The translations under genes were made by a program, and so were the position numbers. DNA of 6,333 bases from Chloroflexota bacterium. GTDB lineage: Bacteria; Chloroflexota; Anaerolineae; Anaerolineales; Villigracilaceae. The stretch is from contig JAKANW010000180.1 of the NCBI GenBank assembly GCA_021823555.1, forward strand, positions 1 to 6,333, in the 5' to 3' direction. This document shows, one piece after another, positions 1-4,976 of the stretch (positions are counted from its first letter, which is position 1; each line of letters opens with the position of its first letter). A model generated the notes under the pieces. That model searched no databases. It was not told the origin of the DNA and saw only the letters and a program-made list of their open reading frames with translations.

Positions 1-306
1 TCCTCCCTGCAATCCCTGGCGGACTTTCTCAAGGCGACCCATCCGCCCCAAAGCCCGGGCATCCTCAAGGGTGAAGAATATCACGCCATCGCGCTTTTCG
101 TCTTCACGATGAACAACCGATCGCCGACCCAGCCTTTGCCCACGCCGCCTCCCGCTTCCACTCCGACCGTCAGCCCGGTCCCGTTTCAGGAGCAGAGTCC
201 CATATCCAATCAACCCTCCCTGATCGCCGCCAGCCTGATCGTGCTGACAGCCATCATCCTTGTAACCATCATACGAAGAAAATCCACTCACGATTCACAG
301 GGATAA
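1..306 (+). CDS. C-terminal part of a membrane-anchored cytochrome-c-like protein (partial, 5' end missing)
   Basis: The reading frame is open from the first base and stops at TAA 304-306, giving 101 visible residues. The first ~37 resemble the last helices of a class I cytochrome c domain: LADFLKATHPPQSPG followed by GEEYHAIALFVF matches the usual pattern of a helix, MPP-x-x-PG, then an EEY-containing final helix. The CXXCH haem motif would lie upstream of the window. Next comes a Pro/Thr/Ser-rich linker (about residues 41-74), then a hydrophobic segment (LIAASLIVLTAIILVTII, about 78-95) ending in RRK, as in a C-terminal membrane anchor with a cytoplasmic positive tail. An ATG at 109 gives a 65-residue frame, but it falls inside the helix and is not a likely start. 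Oddly, where the haem-ligand Met is expected there is His (residue 15 here). The family call rests on a short stretch; it could be another exported, anchored protein. Confidence 0.5.
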   Translation, partial: SSLQSLADFLKATHPPQSPGILKGEEYHAIALFVFTMNNRSPTQPLPTPPPASTPTVSPVPFQEQSPISNQPSLIAASLIVLTAIILVTIIRRKSTHDSQG

Positions 307-310
307 GAAA

Positions 311-337
311 TTCGCCGGGATGGAACGTCCCGGCGAA
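311..337. terminator. Perfect 10-bp hairpin between convergent genes
   Basis: TTCGCCGGGA (311-320) and TCCCGGCGAA (328-337) form a perfect GC-rich 10-bp stem around a 7-base loop. It lies in the 35-bp gap between the plus-strand gene ending at 306 and the minus-strand CBS gene ending at 342. Read on the minus strand, the stem is followed by TTTCTTATCC, a reasonable U-rich tail, so it best fits termination of the minus-strand cluster. On the plus strand the following bases (GCCTTCATTCG) are only mildly T-rich. It may act in both directions. Confidence 0.75.
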
Positions 338-341
338 GCCT

Positions 342-752
342 TCATTCGTTGAGTCCTTCCCAACCCCCTTCTTCCACGGCAATAAAAATATCGGTCGCAG
401 AGATCAGGCCAACCAGCGCGCCGCTCTCGTCTGCGACTGGCAGGTGATCCACCTTGTGCTCTTGCATCACCTGCGAACATTCCTGCAACGTCCATTCTGG
501 CTTCGCCAGCACCAGCGGACCCGACATGATCTCGCGCACCGTCGTTTCAGCGGGGTTACGCTCGGCCACCAGAATCTTATTGCGGATGTCGCTGCGAGTG
601 ACAATTCCATATTGAGGGTTCTTCTCGCTGATATCCACAACCACGCTGTGGATGTTGCGGCGGCGCATCAACGTCAGGGCGTAGGACACACTCGAGTCGG
701 GGTCAACGACAATGACTGGGCTACTCATCCAGTCGCGGACAGTATGTGGCAT
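342..752 (-). CDS. Two-CBS-domain protein
   Basis: This 136-residue protein consists of a CBS pair (Bateman module) and little else. CBS 1 spans about residues 8-60 (VRDWMSSPVIVVDPDSSV ... GIVTRSDI) and CBS 2 about 74-126 (VREIMSGPLVLAKPEWTL ... GLISATDI). Both repeats end with the T/S-x-x-D signature (TRSDI 52-56, SATDI 118-122), which in this family contacts the ribose or phosphates of adenine nucleotides. Stand-alone CBS pairs usually sense AMP, ATP or S-adenosylmethionine and act on a partner; no partner can be named here. It has no signal peptide or membrane segment, so it is probably cytosolic. The ATG at 752 has a good Shine-Dalgarno (AGAGGAGA about 6 bases upstream). It follows the Gmad2 lipoprotein gene by 53 bases with no terminator or clear promoter between, so it may be the last gene of that transcript. 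The hairpin at 311-337 lies just past its stop. Confidence 0.9.
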   Translation of the reverse strand: MPHTVRDWMSSPVIVVDPDSSVSYALTLMRRRNIHSVVVDISEKNPQYGIVTRSDIRNKILVAERNPAETTVREIMSGPLVLAKPEWTLQECSQVMQEHKVDHLPVADESGALVGLISATDIFIAVEEGGWEGLNE

Positions 753-805
753 GGCATCTCTCCTCTAAAGCAAAGTTTTGTAGCACTGCGAATGACAGGT
801 TGATT

Positions 806-1726
806 CTACTTGATAATCACCGTCACCGAACCCAGCGCAAGGATGGAACCATCCGCCTGGCTTGAGTCTCCGATTTGGATTCGCACGGGGCCGGTCACGC
901 TAGCCCCCAAATCCAGTGGGAGCGAAAACGCGCCGGGACCCCCAGGCTGGGCCGCAGTCACCAGGAACGGGCCTTTTTTTAGTTCATTATTGTTCGCGTC
1001 GAAGACGACATACAGCAAATTGTTTTCAAACGGTGCAACTGTCACCTTGCCAGTCACAGCCAGCGGCCACGAAGCGGAGGAACCATCGGCGGGAGCATCA
1101 ATCGTGATGATACGTTCCTGTCCATCGGACGTTTTCGTGCTGATGCTCGTGAAGACCAGCTTGCCGCTCATCAAACGATACGCATACTTGATCGGCTGCG
1201 CCGCGCAGCAACCCGGATCATTCGGGCCGTGGATCATGGCATCCAGGAAAATCTGCCCGTTCTCGATCGTGATGCTGTTCAAGACCGGACGGTCGTCAAT
1301 CATTTCAGCGGCGGCCTGCACAGGTTGTCCGTTCTGGTTCAACATCGCAACGACCGAAATAAACACGCCCGTCCCGCCGTAATTTTCCGCCAACAGGACA
1401 GCCGCATCGCCAGCGCCATCGCCGTTCAAATCGCCGAAAGCCACCGGTTGGGCCAGCGCCACATCCGCATAATCAGGCGAGGCAGGGTCGGTCCCATTTT
1501 GATACACGCCGTCGGTCAGCTTCACGACGCCATGCGCGTCCTGAAACACCAACTGGTAAGAAGCATTCTTCAATTGCTCTTCCGTCAGGAAAGGCATGGG
1601 TGTGGGAGCGACCTGTGTAACGGGAACAATTGTCGGTGTTGGAGTTGAAGCGGATGAAGATCGGGAAGAAAAGGAACAGGCCAGCGCAGCCAGTCCAAGA
1701 GTCAAAAGAGCAAAATATTTTTTCAC
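806..1726 (-). CDS. Gmad2-domain lipoprotein
   Basis: A 306-residue exported protein. The start is taken as GTG 1726, because from there the product begins VKKYFALLTLGLAALACS, a lipoprotein signal peptide with the acylated Cys at residue 17. A GGGA sits 7 bases upstream, and the start lies one base beyond the stop of the preceding gene, suggesting translational coupling. An ATG at 1792 would add 22 residues that spoil the signal peptide. After a Ser/Thr/Pro linker (about 18-46) comes a domain with a DLNGDGAGDAAVLLAEN loop (99-115), whose Asp/Asn spacing resembles calcium-binding and FG-GAP-type loops, and a Cys pair at 173-174. Residues ~207-306 (ITIDAPADGS ... VTGKVTVAPFE ... ADGSILALGSVTVIIK) match the Gmad2 immunoglobulin-like domain known from spore-germination-associated proteins, which occurs widely in non-sporulating bacteria. 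It probably sits on the outer face of the membrane; its binding partner is unknown. The lipobox (ALAC) is slightly non-canonical. Confidence 0.82.
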   Translation of the reverse strand: MKKYFALLTLGLAALACSFSSRSSSASTPTPTIVPVTQVAPTPMPFLTEEQLKNASYQLVFQDAHGVVKLTDGVYQNGTDPASPDYADVALAQPVAFGDLNGDGAGDAAVLLAENYGGTGVFISVVAMLNQNGQPVQAAAEMIDDRPVLNSITIENGQIFLDAMIHGPNDPGCCAAQPIKYAYRLMSGKLVFTSISTKTSDGQERIITIDAPADGSSASWPLAVTGKVTVAPFENNLLYVVFDANNNELKKGPFLVTAAQPGGPGAFSLPLDLGASVTGPVRIQIGDSSQADGSILALGSVTVIIK

Positions 1727-1727
1727 G

Positions 1728-2918
1728 TTATTTTCCCAGCACGGTCCAGGTCGCGCCGCTGTCGGTCGTTTTGTAAAGATGAACGCGCCCATCGGTGGGA
1801 TCCATCGTCGTCACCCAGCCCGTGGAGACGCTGACAAAATCCACGCTGGCAAACGAATCGGAGAAGATCACGTCGGGCGGGATGATCGTCCACGTCTGGC
1901 CCGCATCACGCGTGACGTAGAACTGGTCGCCGTTAAAGACGACCCCCTCCGCCGCCGAGACGAAATCCGCATCCCTGCCGTTGGGAATGAGGGTGGGCGC
2001 CAACGACCAGGCGTTCCCGCCATCGTGAGAGACGAAGACCGCCAATTGCGTGGCATCACCTGCCACCCGCATCGCCAGGAAAGCATCGGTGGGAGTGACA
2101 AATTCAAGGGTCAGGAAATCAAGCTCGCTATTCTCCGCGCCGGGAATGGCAGGCAGGCCGATCTGCGACCAGGTTTTGCCGCCATCATCCGTGCGATACA
2201 CATAGACCGTGTCCGAGGAATAGACCGTGCCACCGATCCAGGCAGTCTGCATATTCAGCGGAACGATGCCATATTTTAGGCCGCCCAGGGGCAGGCTGTT
2301 CCCCGCGCCAGAGACTGTGGGATCGTTGATATAGGTGCGCGTCCAATTCGCCCCACCGTCGGTTGTCTGATACACGGCGATTGCGTTCGAGCCGGCCCCC
2401 GCGCCCAGGTTGACCATGGCCCAGCCGTTGGCAGAGTCAAGGAAGTGCAGATCGCCGTCTCCAAACGGGAGCGGGTTGGAGGTCCAGGTCAGGCCGCCGT
2501 TGTCCGTCTTGTAAAGCGTTCCCCTGTTCATGAGATCATTTGCATCCGGGATGATGAAAAAAGCGTGAGCTGCGTCCATAAAGAAGTGGCTGACGGTATA
2601 GCCCAGGCTGGTCACGCCCGGCGGCGCAACGTTGTGCCAGGTCAGGCCGTCATCGTTCGTGCGCACAATAGCCGAGTCGGTCACTCCCCAGCCCTCAAGT
2701 TCGTTCAACATGCTTATATTGGTAAACTGAGGCGAATCCACCAACGGAGCGTTGATCGGCGCGGGGATAGGCGTGACAGGCGCGAGAGTTGTTGTGGCTG
2801 GCGGAGGCGTCACGGCAACAGAAGCAGGAGGCAAGGTCGCCGCGGCCGTAGGTACGCCGCAGGCGCTCAGGCTTAGTAGCACAGCCGACACAATCAGCAG
2901 CTTACTGGTTACACGCAT
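1728..2918 (-). CDS. YCF48-like Asp-box beta-propeller lipoprotein
   Basis: A 396-residue exported protein beginning MRVTSKLLIVSAVLLSLSAC, a clear lipoprotein signal peptide with canonical lipobox LSAC (Cys20). A Pro/Thr/Ala-rich linker follows to about residue 58. The rest is a propeller with seven Asp-box motifs (S/T-x-D-x-G-x-T-W type): TNDDGLTW 87, TDNGGLTW 138, TTDGGANW 185, TDDGGKTW 243, SHDGGNAW 297, TRDAGQTW 336 and TTDSGATW 384. Between them are aromatic/Gly strands such as GWGV, NGWAMV and TGWVT, typical of the photosystem II assembly factor YCF48/HCF136 and sialidase-like BNR folds. Seven repeats suggest a seven-bladed propeller. In non-photosynthetic bacteria such proteins have no firm function; assembly, scaffolding or surface binding are possibilities. 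Sialidase activity is unlikely, since Asp-boxes alone are structural. The frame is open up to an ATG at 3008 inside the thiolase gene, but the signal peptide and Shine-Dalgarno support 2918. It lies 22 bases behind the thiolase and one base ahead of the Gmad2 gene. Confidence 0.87.
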   Translation of the reverse strand: MRVTSKLLIVSAVLLSLSACGVPTAAATLPPASVAVTPPPATTTLAPVTPIPAPINAPLVDSPQFTNISMLNELEGWGVTDSAIVRTNDDGLTWHNVAPPGVTSLGYTVSHFFMDAAHAFFIIPDANDLMNRGTLYKTDNGGLTWTSNPLPFGDGDLHFLDSANGWAMVNLGAGAGSNAIAVYQTTDGGANWTRTYINDPTVSGAGNSLPLGGLKYGIVPLNMQTAWIGGTVYSSDTVYVYRTDDGGKTWSQIGLPAIPGAENSELDFLTLEFVTPTDAFLAMRVAGDATQLAVFVSHDGGNAWSLAPTLIPNGRDADFVSAAEGVVFNGDQFYVTRDAGQTWTIIPPDVIFSDSFASVDFVSVSTGWVTTMDPTDGRVHLYKTTDSGATWTVLGK

Positions 2919-2923
2919 CGCAT

Positions 2924-2928
2924 CTCCT
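2924..2928 (-). promoter_or_regulatory. Ribosome binding site fixing the YCF48-like gene start
   Basis: On the minus strand AGGAG lies 5 bases before the ATG at 2918, within the 22-base gap after the thiolase stop. It decides between this start and the in-frame ATG at 3008, which would put 30 odd residues in front of an otherwise perfect lipoprotein signal peptide. Confidence 0.8.
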
Positions 2929-2940
2929 GCAATGGCTGCC

Positions 2941-4152
2941 CTACCCCAACCGCTCAATAATGGTCGCTTCACCCTGGCCGACGCCAACGCATAAAGTAGC
3001 CAGGCCATATTTCACGTTGCCGCGCAATTTCATCTCATGCAACAGCGTAGTCAGGAGGCGCGCCCCGGAGCAACCCAGCGGATGCCCGATGGCGATCGCA
3101 CCACCATTAACATTGACGAGTTCAGGGTCAACACCCAGATCTTCCATCACAGCCAAGGATTGAACCGCAAAGGCCTCATTCAATTCGACCAGGCCAATAT
3201 CCTTCATTTGCAATCCAGCGCGTTGAAGCGCCTTCTTTGTCGCAGGCACCGGGCCATAGCCCATTACGCGCGGCGACACGCCGGCGGCTGCGGAGGTTAC
3301 GAGGCGCGCCAATGGTTTAAGATTCAGGGCTTTGGCTTTCTCCTCGCTCATCACCAATAACGCAGCCGCGCCATCATTGAGTCCCGACGAATTTCCAGCG
3401 GTTACGGTTCCACCTTCCTTCTTGAAGGCCGGCTTCAACTTCGCCAGCGATTCCAGCGTGGTATCGCGGCGCGGGCGTTCATCGGTATCCACCAGTTTTG
3501 GTTCGCCCTTTTTCTGCGGGATGGAAACCGGAAGGATCTCTTCCTTGAATCTCCCCGAATCGATCGCGGCCACGGCACGCTGGTGCGAACGCAGGGAGAA
3601 GGCATCCTGCATCTCGCGCGTGATGTGCGGGCGTTCAGCGGCAATATTTTCGGCGGTCTCGCCCATTGATTCGGCGCCATACATTTCCTTCATTTTCGGA
3701 TTGGGATAGCGCCAGCCGAGGGCCGTGTCCCAGGCGGTTAAGTTTCCAAACGAGAAGGCTGTTTCCGCTTTCGGGAGCGAATACGGCGCCCGCGACATGG
3801 ACTCCACACCCCCGGCGATGAACACATCCCCTTCCCCAGCTTTGATGGCCCGCGCCACCTGGTTGACCGCGTTCAAGCCTGAAGCGCACAGCCGGTTGAC
3901 TGTCACGCCGCCGACTTCGACAGGCAATCCCGCCAGGAGCGCGGCCATACGCGCCACGTTGCGGTTATCCTCCCCAGCCTGGTTGGCGCAGCCAAAGAAA
4001 ACTTCCTCGACCAGAGCGGGATCAAGCCGGTTGCGGTTGAGGATGCTTTTGATAACGAGAGCAGCCATATCGTCGGGGCGAAGCGGAGCCAAAACTCCCC
4101 CCAAAGCGCCAACCGGCGTGCGAATGGCATCAATAATGACAGGTGTGGGCAT
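2941..4152 (-). CDS. Thiolase family protein (acetyl-CoA C-acyltransferase, PcaF-like)
   Basis: A complete 403-residue thiolase, the normal length for the family. It makes or cleaves beta-ketoacyl-CoA: thiolytic cleavage of 3-oxoacyl-CoA to acyl-CoA plus acetyl-CoA, or condensation of two acetyl-CoA. All catalytic elements are visible: nucleophile Cys89 in [12 protein letters not shown] at 325-328, His357 in GHPLG, and the acid/base Cys388 in [21 protein letters not shown] (113-124), GWRYPNP (146-152) and [15 protein letters not shown] (251-265) are family signatures. GWRYPNP-x-M and [10 protein letters not shown] resemble beta-ketoadipyl-CoA thiolase (PcaF), but no aromatic-degradation genes are nearby, so the substrate (acetoacetyl-CoA, longer 3-ketoacyl-CoA or 3-oxoadipyl-CoA) stays open. 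The protein is cytosolic and likely a tetramer like its relatives. ATG 4152 has GGAGAG 3 bases upstream. It is the first gene of a minus-strand cluster, divergent from padR across a 124-bp regulatory gap, so PadR control is plausible but unproven. Confidence 0.93.
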   Translation of the reverse strand: MPTPVIIDAIRTPVGALGGVLAPLRPDDMAALVIKSILNRNRLDPALVEEVFFGCANQAGEDNRNVARMAALLAGLPVEVGGVTVNRLCASGLNAVNQVARAIKAGEGDVFIAGGVESMSRAPYSLPKAETAFSFGNLTAWDTALGWRYPNPKMKEMYGAESMGETAENIAAERPHITREMQDAFSLRSHQRAVAAIDSGRFKEEILPVSIPQKKGEPKLVDTDERPRRDTTLESLAKLKPAFKKEGGTVTAGNSSGLNDGAAALLVMSEEKAKALNLKPLARLVTSAAAGVSPRVMGYGPVPATKKALQRAGLQMKDIGLVELNEAFAVQSLAVMEDLGVDPELVNVNGGAIAIGHPLGCSGARLLTTLLHEMKLRGNVKYGLATLCVGVGQGEATIIERLG

Positions 4153-4213
4153 AGACTCTCCAATCTCAAAAATTTCAATTTGATTTTACCACTACCAAAT
4201 TTGGCTTTTTCTC

Positions 4214-4242
4214 TTGACAAAAATAATCCTATCAAGTAATAT
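4214..4242 (+). promoter_or_regulatory. Sigma-70-type promoter of padR
   Basis: A perfect -35 box TTGACA (4214-4219) is separated by exactly 17 bases from TAATAT (4237-4242), one mismatch from the consensus -10. Transcription would begin near 4249, giving a leader of roughly 28 bases with AAGGA (4266-4270) placed 6 bases before the padR ATG. The surrounding sequence is markedly more AT-rich than the genes. On the opposite strand TTGTCA (4220-4215) could serve as a -35 toward the thiolase, but its partner -10 is poor, so no thiolase promoter is called. Confidence 0.82.
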
Positions 4243-4261
4243 TTCTATATAGATATATAAC
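4236..4261. promoter_or_regulatory. 26-bp inverted repeat, candidate PadR operator
   Basis: The segment is an imperfect palindrome centred between 4248 and 4249. The core CTATATAG is perfect, and 11 of 13 base pairs are symmetrical out to an outer GT...AC pair; the mismatches are at 4243/4254 and 4238/4259. It covers the -10 box and the predicted start point of padR, where a bound dimer would block RNA polymerase. PadR-family repressors commonly bind AT-rich dyads in their own promoters and repress themselves. Assignment to this PadR is inference from position. Confidence 0.6.
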
Positions 4262-4276
4262 ATAAAAGGAAACGCA

Positions 4277-4843
4277 ATGCCCCTCGAACATGCCATTCTC
4301 GGTTTTCTCGACTACCAGCCCATGTCAGGCTACGATCTGAAGAAATTCTTCGATCAGTCCGTCGCTCACTTCTGGTCGGCCACGCAGAGCCATATCTACA
4401 AGTCGCTGGAGGGGCTGGAAAAGAAAGGCTGGGCGGAGGCGAAAGTTATCCCGCAGGAGGGCAAGCCAAACCGCAAGGAATACCAGATCACGGACGCGGG
4501 CCGCGCCGAACTGCGCCGCTGGCTGACCACCCCCCTGCCGTTGGAACCTGTCCGCGAGGCAGCTCTGATCCAGGTTTTCTTCTCCCATTTCAGTTCCAAC
4601 GAGGAGCTTGCCAACCTCTTTGAAACCCGCGTGAAGGAAACCCGTGAACGCCTGCAAACCCTTCGCACCGTGGCGCAGGCCGCGATTGATGAGAATGCAA
4701 AACAGGTTGGCATCGAGCGCGCCCGCCAACTCTGGCAGATGACGCTCGATTATGGAATTGATTATTACGAGTTCGAACTGGCCTGGCACGAAAAGGCTTT
4801 GAAAACCATCCACAACCTGCCGCCGTTGACATTACCAGAGTAG
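4277..4843 (+). CDS. PadR family transcriptional regulator
   Basis: A 188-residue cytosolic DNA-binding protein. Residues ~1-82 form the PadR winged helix: it opens MPLEHAILGFLDYQPMSGYD, the usual start of the family, with a recognition helix around ATQSHIYKSLEGLEKKGW (35-52) and a wing at IPQEGKPNRKEYQITDAG (58-75), where K63 to K67 supply positive charge. Residues ~90-178 are the helical C-terminal dimerisation domain of the subfamily-2 type (vir_act_alpha_C), with a coiled-coil-like stretch of Glu/Arg/Leu (117-145). Such proteins usually repress stress, detoxification or lipid-related genes and are released by small aromatic or hydrophobic ligands; no ligand can be read from the sequence. 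AAGGA lies 6 bases before ATG 4277. It is divergent from the thiolase and followed on the same strand, after 133 bases, by a membrane-FAD oxidoreductase gene; either or both could be targets. Its stop codon lies inside a perfect inverted repeat. Confidence 0.93.
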   Translation: MPLEHAILGFLDYQPMSGYDLKKFFDQSVAHFWSATQSHIYKSLEGLEKKGWAEAKVIPQEGKPNRKEYQITDAGRAELRRWLTTPLPLEPVREAALIQVFFSHFSSNEELANLFETRVKETRERLQTLRTVAQAAIDENAKQVGIERARQLWQMTLDYGIDYYEFELAWHEKALKTIHNLPPLTLPE

Positions 4844-4866
4844 GTCACGCTTGAAGCGTGACCTAC
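4840..4866. repeat. 27-nt perfect inverted repeat overlapping the padR stop codon
   Basis: GTAGGTCACGCTT (4840-4852) pairs fully with AAGCGTGACCTAC (4854-4866) about a single central G; as RNA it would be an 11-bp stem with a TTGAA loop. It includes the padR TAG stop (4841-4843). No U-run follows on either strand, so it is not a standard intrinsic terminator. TAGGTCA recurs as a direct copy at 4879-4885. It may be a small dispersed palindromic repeat (REP-like) or an RNA-stabilising 3' hairpin. Confidence 0.7.
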
Positions 4867-4905
4867 GAAAATCCACGTTAGGTCAAATCAAAAAAATTCA
4901 AAAAC

Positions 4906-4957
4906 CACCTGAATCAAGGCAGGTGTATTTAATGCGCCTTGCTGAGGGCAGAGGCGC
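4906..4957 (+). other. Two small hairpins in the leader of the oxidoreductase gene
   Basis: The 133-bp gap 4844-4976 holds no gene. Besides the inverted repeat at its left end it contains CACCTG/CAGGTG (4906-4911 with 4920-4925, 8-base loop) and GCGCCT/AGGCGC (4934-4939 with 4952-4957, 12-base loop). Both stems are only 6 bp and neither has a T-tract after it. The second ends 7 bases before the strong Shine-Dalgarno GAAGGAG (4964-4970) and does not cover it. No convincing -35/-10 pair is visible here, so the downstream gene may be read through from padR. No known riboswitch is recognised. Confidence 0.3.
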
Positions 4958-4976
4958 GGGAAAGAAGGAGATAACA

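Noticed and set aside
753..805. Possible promoter for an independent CBS transcript
   Set aside because: No -35/-10 pair close to consensus is seen on the minus strand in this 53-base gap, only the Shine-Dalgarno for the CBS gene.
810..1382. 190-codon plus-strand open frame opposite the Gmad2 lipoprotein gene
   Set aside because: It lies wholly antisense to a well-supported gene, and its product has no recognisable domain and a composition that mirrors the codons of the true gene.
1596..2279. 227-codon plus-strand open frame opposite the YCF48-like and Gmad2 genes
   Set aside because: It crosses the junction of two genuine genes on the other strand. The product is rich in Arg/His/Asp with no motif, as expected for a shadow of GC-rich coding sequence.
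2752..2860. Repeat-like GC/CA-rich stretch near the YCF48-like gene start as a tandem repeat
   Set aside because: It simply encodes the Pro/Thr/Ala linker after the lipobox; no regular nucleotide period is present.
1728..2918. Sialidase or exo-glycosidase function for the Asp-box protein
   Set aside because: Asp-boxes are structural and shared by many propellers. The N-terminal FRIP-type motif and catalytic arginine triad of sialidases are not visible, while the strand motifs fit YCF48-like proteins.
3725..4183. 152-codon plus-strand open frame opposite the thiolase
   Set aside because: It is antisense to the thiolase N-terminal half including the Cys89 region, and its product is low-complexity Ser/Ala/Arg/Thr.
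4195..4204. Perfect 10-bp palindrome CCAAATTTGG in the thiolase-padR gap as an operator
   Set aside because: It is short, AT-rich in the middle and does not extend on either side; such a palindrome can occur by chance, so it is mentioned only as context for the stronger 26-bp dyad.
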